DNA of 64,000 nucleotides from Phylloscopus collybita. Its lineage: Eukaryota; Chordata; Aves; Passeriformes; Phylloscopidae. How positions within the stretch are numbered: the stretch's first letter is position 1; each line of letters opens with the position of its first letter. The DNA lies in assembly GCA_027886175.1 (NCBI GenBank), contig JAJNNQ010000026.1, positions 24,880,001 through 24,944,000 on the forward strand, written 5' to 3'. The notes beneath the pieces are model-generated. The model saw only the letters and a list, made by a program, of their open reading frames with translations, searched no databases and was not told the origin of the DNA. Below are positions 36,701 to 49,140 of this stretch, in pieces. The position numbers were made by a program, and so were the translations under genes.

Positions 36701-39700
36701 AGTGGCAGCAGTAATTCTGGCAGGAGAGTGTGCTGCAGACAGGCTGTATTGAACTACATGGGAAGTGATTGCAATACCATAGGCTGTTTGAACCAAGATG
36801 ACCCTTTACTGCCTGGACAGAAGCTGAAGAGATGTGCATTCAGAACAGGAGCACACAGAATAGAAACAAGGTGCCTGGCCTGGCACCATCAAGTTAGCAT
36901 AGATACAATCTGTGCAACCAATACACTGAACAAAGCAACATGTAGGAGGCAATGTAAGGCAAACAAAAAGACAGCCAAATAAATGAGAAACCACACAGTG
37001 TGTCAGGTGATGGGTAGAGAAATCACTCATGTCCTTCCATGCCTCGCCTCACAAGTCTCAACCCAAACTGTTTTGAACTAAACACGGACCTGCCTGTCAA
37101 AGTAGATATACATTTTATATTCTTTGGTAGTGTAACCCTGCAAAATTTGCTAATGTTTGTTTATTCCTTTTAGATTTGTAGAATAAAGTTTGTTACATTT
37201 TGCATTTCTATGTCCTGTGTTCTGCACAATGTTTTCCCTGATCAAATCTTTGGTGCAGCTGCTACTCTGTCTCAGAGCTACCTAAGATTTATTTTCCTCT
37301 GCTATAAAGGTACTGTGGAGGTAGCAGTTGGAAAGTAGTGTTTTCCACAGAGGGCTAATTAACCTGCAACTGTTGTTCAGTTGTAAAATGTAAAGTGATG
37401 AAAATGCTAAGTGGAATTTTTATCACTTCCCAAAAGTCAACTACAAAACTCAGTACTGCTACCCCTGGCCACATTTGATCTTACCATCTCTTCATTGCAG
37501 AAAAAGAATGACATTCTTTGCATCCATGTTCTTCCACTGGGAGAACTGCTGGTTCACACAATAAGTATGTATGAATTTTGTGAGCCTTCAGTGAAGGCTC
37601 AGCTTAGGCCAGCTTCCAGACTAGTCAGAGCATGAATTGGATGGTAAGAACAAAAAACTAATACAGCCCCATTTGTTTGGGGCTTTTTGATTAACTAGAA
37701 AAGGATGATGAAAGACACACAACTGGTCTTCATAGGAAATCTGTAAAACAAGCATGACTTGATCAAAATGAGAAGCTATGAGAGGTTAGCAAAATTAATC
37801 CTGCTGCAAGAAATATTATTTTGTCAATTCATCAAAACCATCTTCTCAAGATACATACTTGCTATTTCACTAAGCAACAGACATCATGCAGCCAGCAGGG
37901 TCAAGTCTGCTGCTCTGCTAATGGCACAGCAAGGGTAAGCATGTCAAAGCTGCCATTGATTTTTTCTAAATGCAGCTAGAGTGAACTAAAATTACTTTCA
38001 GAATAGCAGATACAAAATAACTAATGAAGGTATGACCAAGGAACTATGCTGCTAAACCTATTTTGACAGCAGACCTGTCTCAGTCATAACCTATTTTAGT
38101 CATGGTCAGCATAGGCTGCTCTTAGATAATTCCTGAAAAAGAGGATACAGTATTTTAAAAACCTTACTTGTCGAAATTTCCTTATTTATATACAGGAAGT
38201 TGTTTTTTGACCACAACTTCTCCACAAATGGACAAATATGATAAAACAGCTCTATCAGACCCAAAGTGGGTGAATATATGTGATGTCTACTTGCAACGTG
38301 TAAACCTCCTCCACCCCCCAACCAGTCCTATTTAAAACAACAGGAGAGAACTTTGACTTTTTAATGATGATAACTAAAGTTTAGGAAAATCTGAGGAATA
38401 TTAAACTCAACACAATAGTGTCATAATTGGATGCAAAAAATTTAAATGGAGTCTAGATAATAGGACATACAACAGACCCATCCTCTGAGTTTTTGAAGTG
38501 CATAATAGGCTGACCTGGAGGCCAACGGGAGGGGTTCCTCCTCATATCATCAGTGGTTCAAAGACTACCAAGGGTTCAGCAAAGACCTCATGGGAGGCTT
38601 GGCTGAAGAGAAAAATATTGTTTCATATACCCACAGAGCCAGTCCACATCTTTAATTTCAGATTCCCATTGAGTCACTAAAGCCTGCAGCTGCAGTCCTT
38701 ATTCCCATTGAGTAGACCACACTCAGACAAGTAGTATTCAGTGAAATAAATGGGACTGTCTGCATGAAAGACAGATACTCCACAAGATGGGTTGCAGATT
38801 CAAGCTGTGAGACAACTGTGAATCATCACGAAAGCAAGACCAGACTTCTTTTTAGAATCTGACAGGCAAGGGCCTTACAAGCCCTTTTTTGCATGACCCA
38901 GTAGTGAGACATGGGCCTAAAGAAATCTGTCTTAGTTCTGATTTTAGCAGCCAACCTAGCTGCATCAGGCAGAAAATCAGAGAATCGTATGAATCTTGCA
39001 TATCTTCTTGAAAGCAACTTTTAGAGACAGTCTCTCTTGCAATATTTCTTTTAAGATCTTTCAATTTTGTCACTTTCTGCAATGTAGCCATTAAGCATGA
39101 CAAGCAGTAAATAAATGTTAAGCATGGTCTTCATACCAACAGATATCTCCATCTTACTTGGATTCAGCTTTATCTGTGGTATCTTCACACTGTCTCCATG
39201 TTGCTGCCACTCCCAAGGCTGGGTTACACTACCTCTTAGTCTGGAATTGCATCTTGTTCAACACAGATGTTGAACCAATGAGAATGATTTTTATGGGACT
39301 AGGATATAATGAAGGTCATGGCTGAAGATACAGTTTCTCTCACAGGCTGGAATTCATGTATTAAGAATAAACCCTTAAAGTATTCAGAGTAAATTTCTCA
39401 TGAGACTGATCAAAAACAGTGCTGTGAGCTTCCCCAGGAACTCGGGGCTATTTATATTTCTTGGTACAAGTTACACTAACAAATAAAACCAAGTAAACTG
39501 GGTTATAATATTTCTCCTATGTCTGGAACTTGCTGAATTCCAACACAGATAGGAACCTTTGTCGGTGAAGCAAATATTTTTTTGTTTGTCACATGGATAT
39601 TCATGACTTGCTTTAATATGGAAAAGACCATTTCTAAATGGGTTTAGTGCCATAGAGATGGTTCTTGCACAGAAGCATTTCTCTTATCTACAGAATATTA

Positions 39701-42600
39701 GTATGGACTTACTAAATTCAAGTTACATCCACCAACATAATATATTTTATGATATTTATATTCTTCATGAATTGAGGAGACTAGAGGAAGAAAAAACAAC
39801 GGCAAGAAAAGCAGTCCTGCATACAGTCTTAATCTCAGCTCCCCACTTTCTGTTTCCTTTTGTGACCTTGGAGTTTTTTGCAGTATTGATCTGTAGCCTT
39901 TCCTAAAATAATAGTTCTTTTCTAAAGGTTTTGCTGTCCTTCTGCTATTTTTTTGCAAAGAAAAAAAAATTGTTTTAGTAATAATGAATGATTCATAGCT
40001 CCTGCAGATCATTCAGGGACACCATTCATAGTTAATGATTGAAATGCAGTAATAAAACATGAAATGTTTGAAAGTCGAGAGTGATGCCTCTGAAAGTATA
40101 TCTTTGACAGAAATTGCTGACAGCATCAGAAAATCTCCCTTTATAAATATATATCCAAAATTAATAATTTTGCTCTTCATTTTTTTCTCCTTTTGCCTTC
40201 TCTTCCTTGCAGGAACCTTTTGTATGTGCAGTTTCAGGTCAATATTCTAGCAAGGTGGCAGTTTGTCTATAATTTAATTTAGTATTTTTCTCTCTTCATT
40301 TAAATTTTTACTCATTTTTAGCCTGCAATGATTATTTGAATGGATAGAAATTGTCTTCAAAGTCTATATTTAGCCTGATATATCGGATTAGAAATGTAAG
40401 CCAATCATCCAATGAGGTTAACTTTAAATCCTGTGGAAATTGTGCCAGTCTATTCAGTTTTCTCAGCACTGGCACCCATCTTGTGTGAGGTCATATGACC
40501 TTTAACTCCAATGTTGAATGTAATTTCCCACCAAAAAGAGTACATGCAATGCCCTTAAAATAGCCATTCTAGAATTTATAAGGAGAAGAAGCCTGAGTAG
40601 CAGCCTTATTTTTAAATTGATGAACTGAGGGCTGTAATTGTGTTTTAAAATATGCAAAGAATGAACAGAAATGTCAAGATAAAAAAGCAGAAACTTCTTT
40701 AAAAAGCTTTAAAAAAAAAAAAAGCTCAGTCTACTTTTCCTACTACAAGCAGTGTTAGCCAATTCTTAGTTCAGGGTCACCTACCAGTATTGGTAGACCT
40801 GTATTTTAGCCAATGCTGTATTTATTATATTTAGTTAACATGAATATCAGTTAATACTATTTTTAAGCTCTACATCTGCCTTGACTGCTGCTTTCTGGCT
40901 CAGTTTGTCCCCATTCTTCCCCTCCAAAAAAGCCAAACATTTTGGATTTTTTTTTAATAATACTGCGGTTTTCTTGGCAGTGATTTTCTAGGGACGACTA
41001 TCACATTCATCATCTCCATCAAATCTATTTATATCTATTGGTTAAAATCCAGCTTGTGATCACTGAGCTGCAGATGGAGCTCCCTGAACAGCCAAGGAGT
41101 CCATGCACCCATGCCAGGAACACTTGGAGTCACTCTGGAGAAAGGGCTGAGAGGACCTGTCATTATACAGTCGTTATCTCATCAACCTCAGAGAGGTAGC
41201 AAAAAAAGGCAAAGGCTGCTAACTTACCTATGTATTACTGTCAGGACTTTCAGCAGGCTTCAGGGTTTTTTTTGAGGTGACATGAATTTTACAAGTAATT
41301 AAAGACAATATAGGGAGTAGACATGATGTCAAACTTTCAATGAACTATTAACAAAATATTAAACAGATGTAATTATAAAGTATGGAAAATGCAGGGTAGG
41401 AGTTCTTTTTAAAACATATTTTTCCAGCAGAGCTTGTTAAATGAGATCAAGGCAGTTATAACCTATAAACTTCTGGATGATCTGCGACAGGGATATTTTT
41501 GTTTTCTAGGGCATGGGCTCACTTGAATATTTCATTCCTCAAAGTGCATGAACAGGAACTGAAGAAAGGATTTTAGAAAAGAAGGAAGACAGAATATTCT
41601 CTTTCAAGGCCATGAGCTATGGAAGAGGGTCCCATCCCTGTGCAGAGCTGCATTGGCTTCAAAAGGGTTCCACTCCAGGTGGACATTAGTGTGTCTCCTC
41701 ATGGAGTGCTGCAGAATTAGGCTAAACCGAACATATTTAATATGATCTCAGAGAGCTAAGCTGCTTATTGCTGTGTGACAGATAATACATTATACAGCTG
41801 AGTGGCTAATAGATTAAACAGAGAAAGGCTGATGGCAGGGCGTTTTCACTTCCTTTGCTTTACATTCTCCCCACTGTGAACTTGGAAGGTGCAGGAAAGA
41901 TTCTTGGCTTCCTCAGTTTCTCCAGAAAACCTGCTTAAAAATACATATAAAGTAAATATTGTCTTCTGTATGTGAAAAACTGAGAAATCCTCAAAGTCAT
42001 TATGTTTCATAAATCTTGATACTAATGGATCTTAAACATGAATAAGGAATTAATAATTAGCTACATGTTTTATTACAGGAAATCAGTCAAATGTTAAGAA
42101 CTTAAGTTCTGTTCTGAAATTTCAATTTCCTGAAAAGAGGTTTCAATCTACAAAAGTACAAAGGAAATATCTCTGCTTATGAAAAGATATCTGTATTTAG
42201 TTGTACTGGTGTGTACAAACCACGAATGATTCCTGTCCAGAATACAGCCTGAGAAGGATCAGGATTTCACATTTGTAACTATTGTCATTAATCAGATTAA
42301 CAGAATGAACAAGGTAACAGCACTTGCATGAAAATAAAGAATTTATTTAAAGAATGAAAATAAAAAAATTTCTGAATTTATATTTTAGGAAACTATATTT
42401 ACTTATTCAAACTATTTCAGAACTGTAACTCTGTCTCCTTCCCTGTGAAAATGTGACCACAGCCAGTGCCATGGTGCTCATGGTTCAGCTAGCACTCTCC
42501 ACAATGATCCCTGTGCATGCTTTGGGAGGCAGCACAGGCCAGGGCACACTCCTGGCTTGGAAACAGCAACACAATTTCAGAATGCATTACAGACTAACAT
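30781..42600. other. Intergenic region, left part
   Basis: Sequence between the divergent SH3BGRL2 and LCA5 promoters. It is AT-rich with a moderately GC-richer patch at about 36,170-36,780. Open frames are short (up to 149 codons at 36,390-36,839, minus), lack recognisable domains and have no convincing splice context. I recognise no repeats, RNA genes or exons here. Confidence 0.6.
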
Positions 42601-42609
42601 GTTTTGAGG

Positions 42610-43580
42610 GGACTTATGGAGGCCATCAGTCAGACAAGCTGCTCAAAGTAGGGGCAGCTACATTGGGTTGCCTGGGGCTGCGTCCAATGAAGGTCTTAAT
42701 ATCTCCAAAGCTGAAGACTCTAAAACCTTTCTGGTTATCCTTCTTCAGTGTTTGACCAACCTCGTGGTGAACAATTTTTTCCTACCATCTGGTCAGAATT
42801 CCCCATGTTGCAATGTGCACTCAGCTGCCTCTCATCCTTCCACTGGGCACCTCAGGAAGAGTGTGGATAAATATTCCCCACACCCTCCCAGCAGGTAACA
42901 GCAGACAGCACTAAGTTCTCCCTGTAGCATCTCTTCTGCAGGCTGAGCAAACTCAGCAGCCTCAGCCTCCCGTACAATATCCTGTGTTCCAGCTCCTCAC
43001 CGGCTTGCTCAATCCAGGTTTTAAATGTTTTTCTTGTCCTAGAAGTCCCAAGACACATTAGTGAGTCATGCTCATCACTAGGATCCCAGGGCTTTTTCTG
43101 GCGAACTGCATCCTGGCCAACACTTGCCTCATGGGATTACTGTGTCCCCAAGGGTGACAGTGGAGTCTGCAGAGTCCCACTGGCTGAGGTCAGCGCTGCA
43201 GCGCCTGCAGAGCCAGCAGGGCCGGGCTGGGGCGGCGATGGCTTCAGCCCAGACGCCGCGGTCACCAGGCTGCTCCACAGCCACGGTGCTGCCCGTGCAT
43301 GAGCCGAGGTCCCATCTGCAGGGCAGTGCCCTCGGCACAAAGCATGCAGCTGAAAGCAGCTGCCAATGGCAAAGGGTTGGCCCCGGCTGCACTCCCTTCA
43401 CAGCACTCTTGTCTGCACAGGCACGGAATGTGCCCCCAACCCACGAGCCAAACCTCAGGAGTGGGAATATAAACACAAAGACCCAACAAACTCCGCGCCC
43501 TGGCCAGCTCAATAATAAAGACATTAAACAACACTGGCTCCAGCTTCCATCCTTTAGGGATGCCTCTAGTTACTAGCAAG
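42610..43580 (-). mobile_element. CR1 LINE fragments, minus orientation
   Basis: Reverse-complement CR1 landmarks occur in order: GGTTGCCTGGGGCTGCGTCC (about 42,667), CAGTGTTTGACCAACCTCGTG (about 42,748), GCAGGCTGAGCAAACTCAGC with GCCTCAGCCTCCCGTACAA (about 42,940-42,977), and AGACATTAAACAACACTGG (about 43,517). Similarity is patchy between 43,080 and 43,500, so this may be one old degraded element or two. The 131-150 codon open frames at 43,124-43,576 are attributed to this GC-rich repeat sequence. Confidence 0.65.
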
Positions 43581-43639
43581 CCCTTGTGAAAAAAGGCAGT
43601 TGGATGAAAGGAAGAAGGACGAATTTAAAGGCGGGACGG

Positions 43640-43890
43640 GGCTGTTTCCAACCTCTCCATCGCCTTTTAGGGCTGGTTTTACTCTCTCCCTCCGCTGGTG
43701 CTGAAGCCCCACCTAGAGCATCGCCGCGCTATTGCGCCCGCCGCCCCGCCGGGACCGGGCGCCCGCAGCTCCGGGTCGGCGAGCCAGGGAGAGAGACAAA
43801 AATCCTTCGTCGCCCTTAAAGAGATGGAGAAGAGTTAAGAAACCGAAGAAAAAAATGGCCTGCTCGGCAATCCCGTGCTTCTGCTGTAAG
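43640..43890 (+). promoter_or_regulatory. Orphan CpG-dense patch, candidate promoter
   Basis: About 13 CpG dinucleotides fall within roughly 80 bp (about 43,718-43,795), preceded by an ATTTAAAG AT-box and a GGCGGGAC GC box at about 43,622-43,640. Downstream there is an ATG in a fair context (43,855; MACSAIPCFC) and a GTAAGG donor at 43,886. The patch is about 12 kb upstream of the LCA5 island and 13 kb from the SH3BGRL2 island. It could be an alternative LCA5 first exon, a lncRNA promoter, or a GC-rich repeat remnant. The CpG density is seen; promoter function is inference. Confidence 0.35.
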
Positions 43891-44863
43891 GGCCTTTGGC
43901 AATGGCATCGTGGTAATTTGAATTTCAGACCTTGTACAGAAAAAGTTAATGTTGAACCAGCCTTTTCAGGCAATAAATATAATCACTTGGGTAACTACAG
44001 GCAGCTTTAGCTAGCAAGTGTCATCAAGCAAACGAACAGAAATGCTGATGTGGGATACTAATGAAGGAATTAACAGATTACAGGTTTATTAACGTCAGTT
44101 GACACAATTTCCCAGGAACCCAGCCTGTCAAACAAATTCGATACTGTTTTAATGAGATTAACCACTAGACTGATAATGGAGATTGTGGCTGAAATAGTGT
44201 CTTTGCCAAATATTTGACATAATCTTGCATTAAAAAACAACAATAAACAAAATCAATGTAGCATAATACATATTAATTTTTAAAACTGGTTAACAACTAG
44301 GTCTTAAAAATACACTATAGCTGAAGTGTTTTCATTTCAAGGGATTGCGTATTTTTTAAACTTACAGAAGAATCTTTTGGGTACAAATTTTTTCATTTTC
44401 ATACATTTTTTCATACATTTATCAATGCCCTTGATGAGAACTGCATCACTGTACATAAAGTATGCAATACGTCACACAAATTGCTTCTAATGTGAAAAAC
44501 ATTAAAGGTAACAGTTCTATTATACAGACTGACTGATCAATTATTGACATTAAAAAATCATCCAGTTTTGTTAATTCAGATGTGATCACAAACGCAAGCT
44601 CATGCACCTGAAAACCTAAACCAGAACCAAATATCTAGATCTGGGACTGAGTCCTGAAATGCAATAGGGCATGACAAAAGAAGCTCATAAGAAGTAAAGG
44701 GGCTAATCAACAGCTGTTGAGTGTTGATGCCACACTAAAAGTCCTAATGCAAATATACATACATGAGATATGCATACATGAGAATTTAAATGACATGCTG
44801 TCTTTGTAGGACCAGTGTCATCAGCTCCAGCATTCCTTGTCTATAATATGTATTCTGATATTG

Positions 44864-46160
44864 CAGAATCACAGAATATCTGAGGTCCCAGGGACCTCTC
44901 AATATTGTCTGAGCCAATATCCACTTGCTCAAGCAGGGTCAGCTAGGGTAAGTTGTTCAGGACCCTGTTGTCTTGGCTTGGAAAGACAGGTATCTGACAG
45001 GGAAAGCTGGAGTTTCCCTTAGAATGGAGAATGTAAACCCTTCACCCCCGCCAAATTATAATTTTGCATTTAAGGGCTTTTAGGCAAAGATTTGGGAATA
45101 GGAATAACAGTTCTTTACAAGGAATATTAACAATAGAAATATAGTAGAAAAACAAAACCACCCAACCAAACCAGCAAACAAACAACAATTTTGGAAAACC
45201 CTGACAGAGTCAGAGCTACAACCCGACACCCTGTTGGTCAGGGTGTTGGAAGTAGTCCAAAAGGGAGTCCTCCTGGAGTGGCAGAGGTGTTTCTGGTGGA
45301 GTAGAGATGGTCCTGTAGAACAAGGGTCCAGGTAGTGATGAGAAGGAGTCCAGTCTTCCTCCAGGAATCAGGTGAAGCTGGATCCTTTCTTGTTCCTGTG
45401 TCTCAGTTTTATCCAGGTAGGAATGGTTGGCTCCCCCCACTGGGTGGAGCATCTCACAATAGGATGACGTAATGTGGATAGTCTATTTTGTGTGCTATTA
45501 GGGGTGTCTTAATGGTCCATTAGCAGAAAATATTCCCCAGGTGGTGAAAGAGATAAGAAACAACGCCCTACCTGGTTTGAACAGCTGGCCTATTATCAAA
45601 AGGCACCCGCCCCCCTCCTCCCAGAGTAAAGGAGAACAATTCTCCAACTGCTTTCAGCAAATGAAATAGAATACACATTTTTGGTTCCATAACCCAAGAC
45701 ACCTGTCCAGTCACATTTTAGAGCATCTCCAAGGATGGAGATTCCTCAGCCTCCCTGGGCAAACTTCTTGTCTTTGATTGTCTGCACAGTAACAAGTCTT
45801 TTCTTATGTTTAAATGCAATTTCCTGTATTTCAGAGTGTGTCCACTGCTTCTTGTCAGGCCACTGGGCAATGCTGAGAAACACCTGATTCCTTTGCCCTT
45901 ACTCCCCTCATCAGGTATTTAGAGCCTCTCGTACAGCAAATGCCTCAATACCTTCACGGTCCTTCACTGGACTCACTCCAGTATATCCATGCCTCCCTTC
46001 TACTGGGGTGTCCAGAACAGGTGCCAGCACTCCCAAAGTGTGCCATCAGTGCTGAACAGAGAGGAGGGTCCCTTCCCTCACCAGCTGACAGCACTCCTCC
46101 TCACAGCCCCAGGTGGCATTGGTTGCAAGAGTGCACTGCTGGCTTGTGTTAATGTTCATA
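44864..46160 (-). mobile_element. CR1 LINE interrupted by a solo LTR
   Basis: The left part (44,864-44,968) starts with the reverse-complement CR1 terminus CAGAATCACAGAATATCTGA. It continues on the far side of the LTR at 45,702 with the CR1 landmark CATCTCCAAGGATGGAGATT, then CACTGGACTCACTCCAGTA and GTGTCCAGAACAGGTGCCAG (about 45,965-46,030), out to about 46,160. Removing the LTR and one copy of CCTGT rejoins the CR1, proving the order of insertion. Confidence 0.85.
44969..45701 (-). mobile_element. Solo LTR with perfect 5-bp target duplication
   Basis: 733 bp with the inverted termini TGTCTTGG (44,969-44,976) and CCAAGACA (45,694-45,701). It is flanked by the direct repeat CCTGT at 44,964-44,968 and 45,702-45,706, and is inserted into a CR1. 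It matches the inverted copy at 257-996. A 5 bp duplication fits an ERVL-type integrase. No internal viral genes remain. Confidence 0.9.
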
Positions 46161-47574
46161 CATCACACATGATGCATCCTAGCACAACCTTACCTACATG
46201 TTGTGTTCAACCAATCTGTACCTAATTATCTCCCTGGCACAGGTACCCAGCTTTCCTTGTCAATGTCAACGCTGTTCCAGACTGGAAGTGACCTTGGAGC
46301 TGGGATCCAGTTAAAAACCTGAGGTTAGCTAAACTCAACATCCTGCCCCTGAGAACCCCTCCAGTCTGCTTAGTCACAATTATTTCTCCAAGTGACAGGT
46401 AGTCAGTGTCAACCAGGTCTTACAGGTTGTACTTTCAGAGCACTGAGGAGACAACCCACCAGCTCTGGCAAATATTGTTAAGGTAATTTATTATTATAAA
46501 ATTTCCACCTCCCTGGAAAGGCAGCTACAGCCACGAGTGAAGATGAGTTTGACTCAAAAAACCAGATTTACTCCAGGATACCTGAGATACAGCCACTCAC
46601 CTCCTTCTGCAGGCTCTCATAAGAGCAGGCTTTAAAACTTAACTTAAACATAAAATAACTTAAAACTCCCACCTCTCTCCCATTCAATTCATCTGGGTAG
46701 AAGCACTTCCTTCCACTACTAAAAAGCACATTTTCTTGCTTGGAACTAGTTCCAGCTTCTCACCACTAAGGTTTATTACACCTTTTTACCTCTGGACTAA
46801 AAGTCCTCTACCAAGAGGAGCAATAGAGCTCACCATCAAACAATCTCTCAACCTTTATTGGTATTGAATCTTCTCTTGGGTGTCTCTCCCTGTAACACTG
46901 AGTTTTATGGACCACTGGTGATTCTTGAAATGTGTTTGTGAAGCCTTTTTTCATTTTTCAACATCTTTCTCCAAGTGTGGACACCACAAGCGCCTACCTT
47001 TATTTCAGCTGACAGGTTTCACTTGTGGCACAGAGAGATATGATGCCAGTTTTCTCTCCAAACTGTTATCTCCTGGCAGTATCCAGGGAATGAACTGGAC
47101 TAAATCTCCAACAATCAGTACTTCTTATCAGGTTTTTATTACTTTAACCACATGGTGGCCAGAATAAGGTAAGGCAAGTGAGAGTAAAGCCTATTTCACT
47201 CACTTTGCTTGGATGGACGTATCTCCTTTTTCATTGTTGTTATGAGTTGTCAGAGGACTAGGTCCTCGAATCCAGCATTAGATTTTGCAAACATCCCTAG
47301 AGTCCTTCAATCTGTCTAAGCAGACCCAGGATTTTTCTTTGATTATATGAAATATCCCACCCCTGTATTCCAGGTTAGTTCAGTCATTGTCCTTGCATTT
47401 CTGACAATTTCACAGTGACTGATCTCATTAGTTACTAAGTTTTAGAAAAGGATTGATAGTTTTGGTTATAAAAGAGAAGGGGGGAAAAAAATCCAGAAAG
47501 CAGTCTCCATCAATCTAAGCACCCTTGAAGCACAGTACGGAGACACAACATGAACAGTATAATATTCTAGCATT

Positions 47575-47594
47575 GGGGGGTGGGGGGGTGCGGG
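47575..47594 (+). repeat. G-rich tract, candidate G-quadruplex
   Basis: Runs of 6 G, 7 G and 3 G separated by T and TGC give enough G-triplets for an intramolecular quadruplex on the plus strand, in otherwise AT-rich intergenic DNA. Confidence 0.6.
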
Positions 47595-47637
47595 TGGAGT
47601 TAAACTACTTAAAATCCTGAAACGACAAAAGGATGTT

Positions 47638-47700
47638 CATAGAATCATAGAATATCCTGAGTTGGAAGGGACCCACAAGGATGACTGAAGCCAGTGTTAT
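47638..47700 (-). mobile_element. CR1 LINE 3'-end fragment
   Basis: TCATAGAATCATAGAATATCC followed by GAGTTGGAAGGGACCCACAAG is the reverse complement of the CR1 3' terminus, including a duplicated ATAGAATC terminal repeat. It is strongly 5'-truncated. Confidence 0.85.
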
Positions 47701-48537
47701 TTAATAGTAATAAGGAGTATTCCAGTAAGTTGGTGAATACGTTGCAAGAGTTTATGCACTACAAGCTGTAAAGGCTCAAATGCACCCTACAAAGGATTTT
47801 AACAAATCAAGGATATGAAATCAAAAGTGCTGTCACCAAGCTGCTGTCCTACTCAGTGGTGCCCAAAGTCCCAAGGCACATGTTCGGCTCAGAACATCTA
47901 AGCCTTCACAGTGATGGGCAGCTCTGGACATATTTCATGGATAATTTCAGACTGCCTACACAAACAAGCTTGACTTGGGGCACACCCAAAAATCCAAGGA
48001 CCCAAGTTTCAACCCTCTCCTATGAATGGACTCAAATCCCTACCTCCTGCTTGCCCAAAGTCTGTGATACACAAGATTGTGGGCTGAGATGCTGGCACTT
48101 GCTCCTCATGGGAAGCATTCCATTTTGCATTAAAAAAAGCCAAACAAAATTTGTTGACATGATTAGGTATCTAGAAGTGGTATGAGTTGTTTAGATCTCT
48201 TTCTGAGTTTAACACTACTAATCAAGGTGCATCTATGTTCTGAAAAAAATATTTTTTAAGGGGACAGTTTTTCTGTGTAACTGAAGCAATAAAACTGTTT
48301 CAAAGCAGTTCACATTAAACACTGAGCAAAACTGATATAACATCCATCCTTTTTTCTGGTATCCAAGATGCATTTGACCTGATTCCTCTACAACTTAATG
48401 TATATCACAAAATTATACAGAGACAGAGGAAAATTAATTTTCTATCCTAGCAATAAAAATTAATTTTAAAGCCAAAGGAGATGGATAATCAGAAGCAACA
48501 TATATTGCTTATGATTAAAGAACTTATCAAAACTATT

Positions 48538-49140
48538 TGGTCACTGCTTTGCCATGGTACTCTTCTTTATGGGGGTGCAACACAAACTCCCAGGGCCCTG
48601 TGTGTCCCAGGCAGTCACTGGCAGATCTGTGTAAAATATGTAAGATGGGCCTAGCTCGCAGCTCCAAAATTCGTTTATTATAAAAGCATAACAAAAAAAG
48701 CAGCCAACTCAAAGACATAGCAGAGGCTAGGACCTAAAATCTCTAAACGAAGACTGAAAGCAAAAGATCTAACTAAAAGAGAAAATGAAAGCAAAAAGTC
48801 TGTCCCTAGGGCAGGACAGTGGCTTTTAAGGAACTCTTTTGGGGGTCAGGTTCAGGGTGAGGATCCAATAGGGAGAGGGGAACAAGGCGGGGATTACAAT
48901 ACTGAAACTAATAAAGAAGCATAACAATCTGAACAACTAATAAGGCATCAAAGATTGGGAGATTGATAGGGAGCAGTCTGGAAGAAAAGGCAGGGTTAGA
49001 GAAGGATTGACAGCTACATAGGTGAATGCAACCTAGACAGTACTAAATATACAGAGAAGGAAGGGGGTGCAATTGAGGACTAAGTTATTAATATAGGGGA
49101 CAACAAAACAACACATTTAACATAAAAACACATCACAACA
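48538..49140 (-). mobile_element. Probable solo LTR
   Basis: Read on the minus strand, it opens with TGTTGTGATGTG (at 49,140), carries a CCTTAAAAGCC TATA-like box (about 48,830) and an AATAAA polyadenylation signal (about 48,677), and ends near GTGACCA (48,538). This is the layout of a retroviral LTR (U3-R-U5). The 3' boundary is uncertain and no clean target duplication is visible. The left boundary could be misplaced by a few bases. Confidence 0.6.
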
